A stretch of 25,166 nt of DNA from Anthropogastromicrobium sp963626545 (GCA_963626545.1 CAVFYJ010000044.1:1-25166), one strand, 5' to 3'. Shown: positions 14,890-22,823, numbered from the stretch's first letter. Notes: generated by a model not told the origin, from the letters alone. Translations and numbers: made by a program.

Positions 14890-16068
14890 ATGAGAAAAAC
14901 ACATAGAAACTGGACAGCGGCAATGTTAGCACTTGCAGCTGCACTTTCAGCAACACCTGTATTTGCAGCAAAGGAAAAAGAGGAGAGCACATCCGAGGTA
15001 AACACAGAAGCAGCTACCGAAGAGGAAAGTGGCGAGCGCACCATTATTGACCATGCGGGCAATGAGGTGACACTTCCGGAGGAAATTGACCGCATTGTTG
15101 TGACCGATACCCTTCCGCTGCCATCCGTGCTGTCACTGTATTTAGATAGTGCAGAAAAGCTTGTTGGAATCAGCCCGGTCAGCATGAGTGCTGCCAAGGC
15201 AGGACTTCTTGGTGAATTGTATCCGGAGATTTTGGATGCCGATACATCCTTTTTTGAAAACAGCGAGCTAAATATTGAGAGTCTGCTTGCACTTGAGCCA
15301 GATTTGGTTTTCTACAATGCGCAGAACAAGGAGCTTGGCGAGTCATTGACATCCGCAGGTCTGACTGCTGTTGCTGTTTCTGTTACAAAGTGGGACTACA
15401 ATGCAGCAGATACCTTTGATGCATGGATGGATTTGTTAGCAGATATCTTCCCGGAGGAGGAAGAGAAGGCTGAGGCTGCAAAGGACTACTGCGAGAAGGT
15501 AGAAGAAACGATTCAGGAAAAGACAGGTGATCTTACTGACGAGGAGAAAAAAAGCGTTTTCTTCTTATTTAATTACAGCGATACCGCACTTGTAACTTCA
15601 GGAAAGAATTTCTGGGGCCAGTACTGGTGCGATGCAATCAATGCAGTAAATGTAGGTGAGGAGATTGAGGCAGAGCGCTCCAACGCATCTGTCAATATGG
15701 AGCAGGTTTACAGCTGGGACCCAGAGATCGTCTTCATCAGCAATTTCACCAAGGCAATGCCAGAAGATCTCTATAACAATACAATCGGCGATGACGATTG
15801 GAGCAGTGTTCAGGCTGTAAAGAATGAGCAGGTTTATAAGATGCCGCTCGGCGCATATCGAACCTTTACGCCAGGAGCGGACACGCCAATGACACTGATG
15901 TGGTTAGCAAAGACCGTTTATCCGGATCTGTTTGAGGATGTTGATATGACCGAAGAGGTTGAAACCTATTATAAGGAAGTTTATGGCATCGAGCTGACTG
16001 ACGATCAGGTAGCACAGATGTACACTCCGTCAGCAGATGCGGCAAACGGATATGGAACGAATAAGTAA
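14890..16068 (+). CDS. ABC importer substrate-binding protein, BtuF/FecB (periplasmic-binding type 2 fold) class
   Basis: 392 residues. AGGAGG at 14877-14882 lies seven bases before the ATG. A signal peptide (1-26: basic start, hydrophobic stretch, then ATPVFA) is followed by an acidic, Thr/Glu-rich segment and then a typical PF01497-type domain starting RTIIDHAGNEVTLP with IDRIVV. Later blocks include LNIESLLALEPDLVFYN, DDDWSSVQAVKNEQVYKMP and a metal-chelate-type C-terminal helix region. The class binds ferric siderophores, heme or corrinoids; the ligand cannot be chosen here. Oddly, no lipobox cysteine exists, whereas Gram-positive binding proteins are normally lipid-anchored. The permease gene overlaps its end. 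Confidence 0.88.
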   Translation: MRKTHRNWTAAMLALAAALSATPVFAAKEKEESTSEVNTEAATEEESGERTIIDHAGNEVTLPEEIDRIVVTDTLPLPSVLSLYLDSAEKLVGISPVSMSAAKAGLLGELYPEILDADTSFFENSELNIESLLALEPDLVFYNAQNKELGESLTSAGLTAVAVSVTKWDYNAADTFDAWMDLLADIFPEEEEKAEAAKDYCEKVEETIQEKTGDLTDEEKKSVFFLFNYSDTALVTSGKNFWGQYWCDAINAVNVGEEIEAERSNASVNMEQVYSWDPEIVFISNFTKAMPEDLYNNTIGDDDWSSVQAVKNEQVYKMPLGAYRTFTPGADTPMTLMWLAKTVYPDLFEDVDMTEEVETYYKEVYGIELTDDQVAQMYTPSADAANGYGTNK

Positions 16069-17077
16069 AAACAGAAAGTGGAATACAAAGCGCAGTCTTG
16101 CGGCAGGGGTGATTACCCTTGTCGCATGTGCTGTTTCTCTGGGCATGGGGCGTTACGTCATCGCGCCAGAAAATGTAGTGCGGGCGATTTGTGATGTGCT
16201 CACGGGTTCTGAGACCGTAAGTGAGACGGTGCGCCATGTGGTCTGTTTTGTGCGTGTACCGCGCATTCTGGGAGCGCTTGTTTGCGGAGCAGGACTGGCG
16301 GTTGCAGGAGCCGGTTTTCAGGCTGTGTTTGCAAATCCGCTAGCTACACCAGATACATTAGGAGTAGGAAATGCCGCGTCCTTTGGTGCAGTGGCTGCGA
16401 TTTTAGCGGGAGCAGGTCGAACCGGAATTCAAAGCAGCGCGCTGTTGTGTGGTCTGTTTTCTGTGTGTCTTGTCTATCTGTTTGCTGGGCGTAGCGGTGA
16501 GCAAAAGGTGCTTCGTCTTGTGCTTTCTGGAATGGTAGTCGGTGCATTTTTTTCCTCTATGGTGTCCTTTGCCAAGTATGCGGCAGACCCACAGGATGAA
16601 CTGCCGTCGATCACCTATTGGCTGCTTGGCAGTCTCAAAAATATGAGCTGGCCGCTTTTTCTCTCTGGTGCAGGCTGGATTTTTGCTGGAATTGTGATTT
16701 TAATGTTACTTCGCTGGAAACTTGATGCACTGATGTTAAGCGAAGAAGAGATACGAAGCTTTGGCATATCGGTGCGTGGACTTTCATTGCTTGTCATTGC
16801 ATCATCCTCAGCGATTACTGCGGCAGTCGTTTCTATGTGCGGACAGATCGGTTGGATTGGGCTTTTGATTCCTCATCTTTGCCGGATGCTGTATGGAGGA
16901 AGCAACAAAGATGTGATTCCATCTTCGATTGCGTATGGAGCACTGTTTCTTTTGATTACCGATACAGCGGCGCGCTGCATTACCGCATCGGAGATTCCGG
17001 CTGCAATTTTGACCAGTCTGATTGGAGCACCACTGTTTTTGATTTTGCTTGCCAGAACAGGAGGGCTTCGCACATGA
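16052..17077 (+). CDS. ABC importer permease, FecCD/BtuC family
   Basis: 341 residues with about nine or ten membrane segments. Family features: VRVPRILGALVCGAGLAVAG near residue 75, FANPLATPDTLGVGNAASFG, then the cytoplasmic coupling region LGISV-like IRSFGISVRGL, and QIGWIGLLIPHLCRML near the C-terminus. It is the channel for the chelate delivered by the upstream binding protein. ATG 16052 is chosen; an earlier in-frame ATG at 16037 is possible. Neither has a good Shine-Dalgarno, and both overlap the upstream gene (by 17 or 32 bp), so translation is probably coupled. Confidence 0.9.
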   Translation: MERISKNRKWNTKRSLAAGVITLVACAVSLGMGRYVIAPENVVRAICDVLTGSETVSETVRHVVCFVRVPRILGALVCGAGLAVAGAGFQAVFANPLATPDTLGVGNAASFGAVAAILAGAGRTGIQSSALLCGLFSVCLVYLFAGRSGEQKVLRLVLSGMVVGAFFSSMVSFAKYAADPQDELPSITYWLLGSLKNMSWPLFLSGAGWIFAGIVILMLLRWKLDALMLSEEEIRSFGISVRGLSLLVIASSSAITAAVVSMCGQIGWIGLLIPHLCRMLYGGSNKDVIPSSIAYGALFLLITDTAARCITASEIPAAILTSLIGAPLFLILLARTGGLRT

Positions 17078-17080
17078 AAA
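17058..17080 (+). repeat. Duplicated translation-initiation segment, copy 1
   Basis: CAGGAGG, two bases, TTCG, one base, ACATGAAA. It matches 17131-17153 at 19 of the first 22 positions. It contains the permease stop codon overlapping an ATG (ATGA at 17074). Confidence 0.7.
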
Positions 17081-17166
17081 TGAATATGCTAGAACAGAGG
17101 TATTTGTTACAGAAAGAAAAGATTTTGGCGCAGGAGGCTTTCGTACATGAAATTAGAGATACGTGA
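17074..17166 (+). CDS. Possible 30-residue small protein or leader peptide
   Basis: The permease stop overlaps an ATG (ATGA) that opens a 30-codon frame, beginning MKMNMLEQRYLLQKEK and ending EIRDT. It has AGGAGG ten bases before its ATG. It is charged and probably helical, and overlaps the first 20 bases of the ATPase gene in another frame. It may be a real small protein, a leader that couples permease and ATPase translation, or a by-product of the duplicated initiation site. Nothing in the sequence separates these. Confidence 0.3.
   Translation: MKMNMLEQRYLLQKEKILAQEAFVHEIRDT
17131..17153 (+). repeat. Duplicated translation-initiation segment, copy 2
   Basis: CAGGAGG, two bases, TTCG, one base, ACATGAAA. 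This copy provides the ribosome binding site and ATG (17147) of the ABC ATPase gene, 73 bases after copy 1. Confidence 0.7.
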
Positions 17167-17953
17167 TGCAGCGATTGGCTATAAGAATCATATATTGGCA
17201 TCTCATATCAATATGACGAGTGAACCGGGGCAGATCACGGCAATTCTCGGAGTAAATGGCTGCGGCAAAACCACCTTTGTGAAGAGTTTAATGCGACTCG
17301 TGTCATGGAGCCATGGTGGTGCATTCATAGATGGTGTCGATATGCGAATCATTCCAGACAGACAGTTGTGGCGAAAGATGGCATATGTCCCCCAGAAGTC
17401 CACCAGTGTGCCATACTCGGTGCTGGATATGGTGCTTCTTGGTCGAAATCCATACAAATCTCTTTTTGCGCAGCCAGATGACAGCGACAGAAAGATGGCA
17501 GAGGCAGCGCTCGAACGCGTTGGGATGCTTGCGTTTTCTAACCATTCGTATGACAAGCTTAGTGCTGGACAACAACAGCTAGTAAAACTTGCACGTGCAC
17601 TAGTATCATCACCAGAGCTTTTGATTATGGATGAGCCAGAGAGTGGGCTTGATCTGAAGCACACTGCACAGTTAATGGGATTGATAAAGGAATTGTGCGA
17701 GACAGAGAAAAAACAGGTTTTGTTTATCACGCACAGCCCAGAGCATGCGCTTATGATAGCGGATCAGGTACTCCTGTTTTTATCAGAGAATGAGTCTTTG
17801 CACTCATCCACAGTCTTGTGGGGGCCAGCGAAGAGCATTTTGTGTCAGGAAAATTTGGAACAAGTTTATGGAATGCCGTTGAAAATTGTAAGAGATGGTG
17901 ATTCGATTGGAATTCTGCAGAAAGCAGGTAGATGTCACAGAAGAAAGGAGTAA
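17147..17953 (+). CDS. ABC importer ATPase, FecE/BtuD family
   Basis: 268 residues, cytoplasmic. Walker A GVNGCGKTT (35-43), Q-loop YVPQK, signature LSAGQ (138-142), Walker B LLIMDEPESGLD with Asp162 and Glu163, and switch His196 in ITHSPEH are all intact. It powers the upstream permease. Its start uses AGGAGG inside the second copy of a duplicated initiation segment. The following gene starts two bases after its stop, so the operon continues. Confidence 0.93.
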   Translation: MKLEIRDAAIGYKNHILASHINMTSEPGQITAILGVNGCGKTTFVKSLMRLVSWSHGGAFIDGVDMRIIPDRQLWRKMAYVPQKSTSVPYSVLDMVLLGRNPYKSLFAQPDDSDRKMAEAALERVGMLAFSNHSYDKLSAGQQQLVKLARALVSSPELLIMDEPESGLDLKHTAQLMGLIKELCETEKKQVLFITHSPEHALMIADQVLLFLSENESLHSSTVLWGPAKSILCQENLEQVYGMPLKIVRDGDSIGILQKAGRCHRRKE

Positions 17954-17955
17954 AC

Positions 17956-18729
17956 ATGCCAAGAAAAAAGACAGCCGTATTTACGACTGTGATCGCAGCA
18001 CTTTTGGTTGTGATGGTGCTGTCGATTGTAATGAGTGTGCATCACTATGAAAAGACCGTTTTGATCACGCTGGATGCAGCAGGCGATCAGGCATCTGGAA
18101 ATGAGACAGGACTGGCGGAGATTCGTCGCCAGCTTGAGGCGGACAAGGCGGATGCTTCCACAGGAACCATGTTTTGGAACGGTTCCGTCTGCGTGACAAA
18201 ATATCAGGCGTGGGGTGGCCGCACGACAACTTACTATGTCTGCCCATATTTGAGTGCAGTATCGACAGACACGATCACAGATACGCCAAAGGAGTGGACG
18301 GTTTCGCTGTCATTTGCGATGTGCGCAACACAGGGAGATGAGTTAGTTAACTTTAATAAAAAATTTGCAGTACGCGATATTGAGTTAAACTGCCGTGCTG
18401 GAAAGGATGCCGCGATCTTGTCTGCCGCATACAATGATATGGATATGACGGACATTAATGGGGATCTTCTTTCGTATACCTTCCGTGACAAGGAAGAACT
18501 GACCGCTGATACAAGCGTTTATGCAAAGCTGATGATGGTGTCAAAGAAAGCACTTGATGATGATTCACTTGAGGAAAAGGAAAATACTAGCGAAAAAGAC
18601 AGTGTAATTGTCAACTGGGCATTTCGTCTTGAGGAGAATGGTCGTCTGGTCAACAATTTCGATGGCGTTCAGGTAGAAATTCCGTACACGATCGAAGAAA
18701 CAACAACGAGTGGAGAAAAAAATGATTGA
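17956..18729 (+). CDS. Unrecognised membrane-anchored extracytoplasmic protein
   Basis: 257 residues. AAAGGAG (17944-17950) is five bases before the ATG, which lies two bases after the ATPase stop. A basic N-terminus is followed by one membrane segment (about 8-28), so most of the protein should face outside. The remainder is soluble, with mixed strand and helix character, several cysteines (in VCVTK, YVCPYL, AMCATQ and LNCRAG) and an acidic C-terminal part ending in a Thr/Ser-rich tail. No family was recognised. Its position between the ATPase and the next gene, which overlaps it by 8 bp, makes an accessory role in the importer system likely but unproven. Confidence 0.75.
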   Translation: MPRKKTAVFTTVIAALLVVMVLSIVMSVHHYEKTVLITLDAAGDQASGNETGLAEIRRQLEADKADASTGTMFWNGSVCVTKYQAWGGRTTTYYVCPYLSAVSTDTITDTPKEWTVSLSFAMCATQGDELVNFNKKFAVRDIELNCRAGKDAAILSAAYNDMDMTDINGDLLSYTFRDKEELTADTSVYAKLMMVSKKALDDDSLEEKENTSEKDSVIVNWAFRLEENGRLVNNFDGVQVEIPYTIEETTTSGEKND

Positions 18730-19129
18730 ACATGACACACTGCTGTCCATTCCGTTTTTAAAGAAGAGTCGGTTCACTGGATCGGATCGAGGAATGCGTT
18801 ATAGCGTATATAAAGTAGAAGAAACTCGTATCATCTCGCTGGAGACTACGACAGAAGGCGAGTCTGCGGATGCAAATGGAGTGGCAGAGGAAGCACCAAA
18901 GGAAGAAAAGGTTACGTTTCTTGAGGCCGCCGCCTGCCCAGGACCGTTTTCTGTGGACTTTACAAAGCCAGAGCTGTTTATCAAAGAGCGATTTTCTTTT
19001 GACGATGCAGGCCGCGCAGCCGCAGTTGATTGGTTAAATGCACTCTATGAGGAAAAAAGAGAGTTCTTCGAGGATGTCTATTTGCATCCGGACAAATATT
19101 ATAAAGAACATCATAAGAAGGATGAGTGA
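18722..19129 (+). CDS. Unrecognised small soluble protein
   Basis: 135 residues, no signal peptide. GGAG at 18712 is six bases before ATG 18722; an in-frame GTG at 18710 is less likely. The N-terminal part contains SIPFLKKSRFTGSDRGMRYS. An acidic insert (about 45-65) follows, and then a helical C-terminus with WLNALYEEKREFF and a His/Lys-rich end. It overlaps the previous gene by 8 bp and is the last gene of the importer operon. A single conserved-looking CPGPF motif near residue 77 is notable. I cannot assign a family. Confidence 0.7.
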   Translation: MIEHDTLLSIPFLKKSRFTGSDRGMRYSVYKVEETRIISLETTTEGESADANGVAEEAPKEEKVTFLEAAACPGPFSVDFTKPELFIKERFSFDDAGRAAAVDWLNALYEEKREFFEDVYLHPDKYYKEHHKKDE

Positions 19130-19203
19130 AATTTCGCTGCGAATTCAGGTTACGACATTGTTCAATGATGCCTAATGAACAGAAGGTTTGTCCAGCAAGA
19201 CAC

Positions 19204-19231
19204 TTGCATATTTGAGAAAATGTGTTATGAT
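19204..19231 (+). promoter_or_regulatory. Promoter of ddl
   Basis: -35 TTGCAT (19204-19209), 16-bp spacer, -10 TATGAT (19226-19231) with the upstream TG of an extended -10. It predicts a leader of about 100 nt before the ddl start. Nothing else was recognised in the 19130-19337 spacer. Confidence 0.6.
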
Positions 19232-19337
19232 AACAAAGGCAAACATTGCGAAACAGAGCAATAGGCAGTAGTATATAGAGTAAGGATCATCGTATAGCAG
19301 CATTTGCAGCTTGGGATGGCAAAGAAAGGGAAAAATT

Positions 19338-20387
19338 ATGAGTCAGCAGAATCTGGCGGTTATTTTCGGAGGACAGTCCTCTGAGCATGAGATTTCATGT
19401 ATGTCCGCATCCAATATTATTCAGTGCATCGATGCACGGCGTTACAACATCATTTTAGTAGGAATCACAAAGGAAGGCCATTGGGTAGAGGCGGCAAATT
19501 TAGCGACTGTGCAGGATGGCTCCTGGAAGCAGTCAAAGACTAGCATCGTGCTGTCTCCAGACGCAACCAAGAAGGGTCTGTACCGCATGAGCGAGGATGG
19601 AAAGGCAGAGTTCGTTCACCTTGACGTAATCTTCCCGGTACTTCACGGTCTGTACGGAGAGGATGGAACCGTTCAGGGCTTATTTAAGCTGTCTGGTATT
19701 CCGTTTGTTGGTTGTGGTGTTTTTGCATCCGCTGCCGGTATGGATAAGCTGTACACAAAGGTAATCGTTGATACACTTGGTATCCGTCAGGCAAAGTATG
19801 TTCCGGTTTATAAGGAAGAGCTGCCGCAGATGGATGAGGTGGTTGCAAGAGTTGAGAGCAAGTTAGATTATCCAGTATTTGTTAAGCCATCAAGAGCAGG
19901 CTCCTCTAAGGGTGTCAATAAGGCAGCAAACAGAGAGCAGCTTAAGAGTGCGTTAATCGAAGCAGCAGACAACGACAGAAAGATTCTTGTAGAGGAGACC
20001 ATCATCGGCCGTGAGGTTGAATGTGCTGTTCTTGGAAATCTGGATGTAAAGGCTTCTGGTGTTGGCGAGATTCTTTCCGCTGATGAGTTCTACGATTTTG
20101 ATGCAAAGTATTACAATCCTGAGTCAAAGACACTGGTTGATCCGCCGATGCCAGACGGGATGCGTGAACAGATCCGTCAGGACGCAGTAAAAATCTTTAT
20201 GGCACTCGACGGAAGAGGACTTTCCAGAGTTGATTTCTTCCTGACCGAGAGTGGTGTTGTATTTAACGAGATCAACACCCTTCCGGGATTTACTGCCATC
20301 AGCATGTATCCGATGCTTTGGGAAGCACAGGGAATCCCGAAGAAGGAGCTTGTCCAGAAGCTGATTGATCTTGCATTTGAGCGCTAA
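19338..20387 (+). CDS. ddl: D-alanine--D-alanine ligase
   Basis: 349 residues, cytoplasmic ATP-grasp enzyme that joins two D-alanines for peptidoglycan precursors. Visible motifs are the N-terminal VIFGGQSSEHEIS, HGLYGEDG (His103 onward), the Lys of VFVKPSRAGSSKGV, and the metal-binding NEINTLPGF from Asn310. The active-site loop contains FYDFDAKY, with the Tyr usually found in D-Ala-D-Ala enzymes, so a vancomycin-type D-lactate or D-serine ligase is less likely. ATG 19338 was chosen because GAAAGGG precedes it; an upstream in-frame start at 19311 lacks a site. Length fits the family. Confidence 0.94.
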   Translation: MSQQNLAVIFGGQSSEHEISCMSASNIIQCIDARRYNIILVGITKEGHWVEAANLATVQDGSWKQSKTSIVLSPDATKKGLYRMSEDGKAEFVHLDVIFPVLHGLYGEDGTVQGLFKLSGIPFVGCGVFASAAGMDKLYTKVIVDTLGIRQAKYVPVYKEELPQMDEVVARVESKLDYPVFVKPSRAGSSKGVNKAANREQLKSALIEAADNDRKILVEETIIGREVECAVLGNLDVKASGVGEILSADEFYDFDAKYYNPESKTLVDPPMPDGMREQIRQDAVKIFMALDGRGLSRVDFFLTESGVVFNEINTLPGFTAISMYPMLWEAQGIPKKELVQKLIDLAFER

Positions 20388-20464
20388 TTGAAATCGAATT
20401 GAAGTTTGATTGGAATTTAATTGAAACCCAATTAGGAGTTTAATTGAAAGCTAATTAAAGTGCA
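20387..20464. repeat. Tandem array of ATTGAA motifs with 11-bp period
   Basis: ATTGAA or close variants start at 20387, 20398, 20409, 20420, 20431, 20443 and 20454, i.e. steps of 11, 11, 11, 11, 12 and 11. Four copies are exact ATTGAA; the others are ATTGGA, ATTAGG and ATTAAA. The array begins at the last base of the ddl stop codon and ends before the ribosome binding site of the next gene. There is no terminator between ddl and that gene. Confidence 0.75.
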
Positions 20465-20524
20465 TTAAGTGTAGTGTATTGGCGCAATGCGTGCAGCGAA
20501 ATATAGAAAGGCAAGTGAAGGAGC

Positions 20525-20950
20525 ATGACAAAGGACGTACTTGTAACGGTGCGAGGACTTCAGATGACACCAGACGGGGATGACACAATTGAAGTAACCA
20601 CGACTGGAAAATATTATGAGAAGGACGGAAAACGCTATCTTTTCTATGATGAGATTGGCGATGATACCAACCTGATTGTAAAAAATTCAATCCAGATTAC
20701 CGATGAGCATGTGGAGGTTCGAAAGAAAGGTCTGATCAATGCGCAGATGAATTTCGAGAGGGAAAGTAAGCTTGTTAGCATCTATGAGACACCTTATGGA
20801 CAGATGGAGATGGGGATTTACACCACAGGCATTTGTCTGGATGAACAGGATGACTTTCTGGAACTGAAGCTAAAATATCTGCTTGAAATCAACAACCAAC
20901 ATATCAGCGACAGCGAAATTCTGGTTCAGATTCGCCCACAGACCAATTAA
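20525..20950 (+). CDS. DUF1934 family protein (YwiB-like, calycin-type beta barrel)
   Basis: 141 residues, AAGGAG just before the ATG. The whole protein is alternating strands, with VLVTVRGLQ at the start, a TTGKYYEKDGKRYLFYDE block and YETPYGQMEMGIYT in the middle. It fits DUF1934, a widespread Firmicute family of small cytoplasmic beta-barrel proteins of unknown ligand. It lies downstream of ddl without a visible separate promoter, so it may be co-transcribed. A hairpin at 20986 follows. Confidence 0.8.
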   Translation: MTKDVLVTVRGLQMTPDGDDTIEVTTTGKYYEKDGKRYLFYDEIGDDTNLIVKNSIQITDEHVEVRKKGLINAQMNFERESKLVSIYETPYGQMEMGIYTTGICLDEQDDFLELKLKYLLEINNQHISDSEILVQIRPQTN

Positions 20951-20985
20951 AAGAGAACAATAGGCAAATTAAAGAACAACAAAAG

Positions 20986-21016
20986 AGCCGTGTATCACGA
21001 TTGATACACGGCTTTT
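20986..21016. terminator. Bidirectional intrinsic terminator
   Basis: AGCCGTGTATCA (20986-20997), loop CGAT, TGATACACGGCT (21002-21013), a perfect 12-bp stem. TTT continues on the plus strand, and the minus strand has CTCTTTTGTTGTTC. It sits between two convergent genes and can serve both. Confidence 0.88.
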
Positions 21017-21047
21017 GCATTGCTTTTTGATTGAATCCAATAATGAA

Positions 21048-21563
21048 TTATTTATTTTTCTTTCCTTTAGCATCTGCCTTATCGGCTTTTCCAGAAGTGT
21101 TATTCTTTGCAGTGTTTTCAGTCTTATCCTTCTTAAAACGTGCAAAGAAACCTTTCTTCTTCGGCGGTGCTGGGATTGCTCCACCACGGACACTCTTAAG
21201 CTCTGTGATATAGATACCGCTGATAACAGCCTTTACTTCCTTCTTTACCGGAAGGATATCATATACCTTCGGATCGGCAATCAGAGTCATGATTCTAGGA
21301 CCAACCTTTGCTTTTACGAAAGGCATCTTCATGCGGCGCATGTACTTTGGAGTCTGCTGCAAAACCATATCCGGAAGATTTGCATCCTTAAGTTTCATTT
21401 TCTTTTTGTCGATAATCAACATGGATAGCGTTTGTTTCATCGCCTCCATCTGCTCTTGAGAAGCGGCCTGTTTTCTCTGCATTTTGGAGCCTACAAAGTA
21501 AAGCACAACCAAAAGCACAAGAATTACGGCAAGAATAATTAGCAAAATTTGCCACCAAGTCAT
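21048..21563 (-). CDS. Unrecognised single-pass membrane protein with Lys-rich tail
   Basis: 171 residues. AGGAGG lies seven bases before ATG 21563; an in-frame start further upstream (21605) is rejected. One membrane segment (about 5-25) is followed by a short basic helix, a compact soluble domain (about 50-135) with KVGPRIMTLIADPKVYDILP and VISGIYITELKSVRGG, and a low-complexity Lys/Ala/Asp tail ending KGKKNK. The size and anchor recall YajC-like proteins, but no YajC motif is present. I do not know the family. It has a strong promoter and is transcribed alone. Confidence 0.75.
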   Translation of the reverse strand: MTWWQILLIILAVILVLLVVLYFVGSKMQRKQAASQEQMEAMKQTLSMLIIDKKKMKLKDANLPDMVLQQTPKYMRRMKMPFVKAKVGPRIMTLIADPKVYDILPVKKEVKAVISGIYITELKSVRGGAIPAPPKKKGFFARFKKDKTENTAKNNTSGKADKADAKGKKNK

Positions 21564-21615
21564 TTGGCTTCCTCCTATCTGTTCGTCCTGCCTTCTGCAG
21601 AACATTATCAGAAAT

Positions 21616-21644
21616 ATTATAACATCTTAATAAATAGGTTGCAA
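21616..21644 (-). promoter_or_regulatory. Promoter of the Lys-rich membrane protein gene
   Basis: Minus strand: -35 TTGCAA (21639-21644), 17-bp spacer, perfect -10 TATAAT (21616-21621) preceded by TG one base before, an extended -10. Confidence 0.8.
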
Positions 21645-21717
21645 CACAAATTTGCCATGAAATGCAGGAGAAAAACGCTTATTTGATTCTATTTTTCTGT
21701 GTTCCTTTACAGAATAG

Positions 21718-21746
21718 TCATATTTGAGAATTAAACGGAATAGAAT
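21718..21746 (+). promoter_or_regulatory. Sigma-E-like promoter of spoIID
   Basis: TCATATT (21718-21724), 14-bp spacer, AATAGAAT (21739-21746). This matches the sporulation sigma-E pattern (-35 ATATT core, -10 CATACAAT) at six of eight -10 positions. spoIID is a sigma-E gene in B. subtilis. The -10 is about 50 bp before the start codon. Confidence 0.55.
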
Positions 21747-21797
21747 AGATGGGGATAGACGGGGAAAATGGATTTGTTCGGGAAAGGTGGTGCCAGA

Positions 21798-22706
21798 ATG
21801 AAGGGAAAGATCGTGACATTATTTTTGCTGTTTCTGGCAGCGCTTCTGTTTCCGTACACGGCAGCGATTCTATTTCTTGACACAGGAGTAAAGCCGTATC
21901 AGCCAGAGGATACAAGAAGTGTGATTTTAGAAAATGGAGAATCAGTCTCTGCCGAGCAGTATCTTGTTGGCGTGTTGGCGCAGGAAATTGACCCAGCAAT
22001 GGAGCAGGAGACCATAAAAGCGCAGGCAATTTTGGCGAGGACGTGGCTGTACCGCGCTATGGGAACGGAAACATCTGTTTCTGAGAGTGCGCTTGCGATC
22101 CATGCGATGACACTCTCGCAGATGAAAGCCATCTGGGGCGAGGATGAATATCTGTATTATGAAAAGCTTTATGCAGCAGTAATGGAAACTGCTGGACAGT
22201 GCCTTTTCTATGGCGGTGGGTTGGCGGCACCGCTTTTTCACAAGATCAGCGCTGGGATGACGCGCTCCGACCAGACAGGAGATTGTCCATATCTGGTTGG
22301 TGTAGATTGTGTGTACGATGCCGAGGCACCAGGGTACCAGACCGTAAAACAATTTGCAAGAGAAGAATTTGCCGGACGGCTTAACCAGATTGATGAGAAC
22401 AGACAGCTTTCGGCACCAGTGAATGCGGCAGATGTGGCGCTGACACTTGATGCGCAGGGGTATGTACGGACTGTGCAGGTGGCAGGACTTACCTTTTCGG
22501 CAGAGGAAGTCGCGTTGTCGCTTGGCGTTCCGTCTCTTTGGTTTCGACTCGAAGATTACGCCGATACGATTCGCGTGATCGCAAAGGGAATCGGGCATGG
22601 CTATGGTATGAGTCAGTACGGTGCAGATCGGTATGCGAGAGAGGGACGGGATTATACATGGATTCTTGATCATTATTTCCATGAGTGTCAGATAAAGGGG
22701 GCGTAA
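21798..22706 (+). CDS. spoIID: Stage II sporulation protein D (lytic transglycosylase)
   Basis: 302 residues. AAGGTGG lies seven bases before ATG 21798; an ATG at 21768 in the same frame is possible but less well placed. An N-terminal membrane anchor (about 6-28) leads to the SpoIID domain: YLVGVLAQEIDPAMEQETIK with Glu63 at the catalytic position, KAQAILARTW, SAGMTRSDQTGDCPYLVGVD followed by a second Cys, and the terminal GIGHGYGMSQYGA. SpoIID cleaves peptidoglycan glycan strands during forespore engulfment, from the mother-cell side. spoIIQ follows downstream, the B. subtilis order. A terminator stem overlaps its last codons. Confidence 0.93.
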   Translation: MKGKIVTLFLLFLAALLFPYTAAILFLDTGVKPYQPEDTRSVILENGESVSAEQYLVGVLAQEIDPAMEQETIKAQAILARTWLYRAMGTETSVSESALAIHAMTLSQMKAIWGEDEYLYYEKLYAAVMETAGQCLFYGGGLAAPLFHKISAGMTRSDQTGDCPYLVGVDCVYDAEAPGYQTVKQFAREEFAGRLNQIDENRQLSAPVNAADVALTLDAQGYVRTVQVAGLTFSAEEVALSLGVPSLWFRLEDYADTIRVIAKGIGHGYGMSQYGADRYAREGRDYTWILDHYFHECQIKGA

Positions 22707-22728
22707 GATGCCCCCTGTTGTTTTTTTT
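22696..22728 (+). terminator. Intrinsic terminator overlapping the end of spoIID
   Basis: GGGGGC (22697-22702), 7-nt loop holding the stop codon, GCCCCC (22710-22715), then TGTTG and eight T. It separates spoIID from spoIIQ transcription. Confidence 0.85.
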
Positions 22729-22823
22729 GTGTTTCGCTTATTGTTTTGCTTATACCGATGGAATCTCATAGCTTACATCATATTGTGGATAAAATGAATT
22801 AATGGTTAATTTCCAGATCTCTA

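Noticed and set aside
19163..19184. Short inverted repeat TGTTCA / TGAACA after the importer operon
   Set aside because: Six-base arms and no T run; too weak for a terminator.
19338..20387. Vancomycin-resistance-type ligase (D-Ala-D-Lac or D-Ala-D-Ser)
   Set aside because: The active-site loop has the Tyr-Asp-Phe pattern of ordinary Ddl and no van-type neighbours are present.
20387..20464. CRISPR-like array
   Set aside because: Units are 11 bp with no unique spacers and no cas gene nearby; it is a simple tandem repeat.
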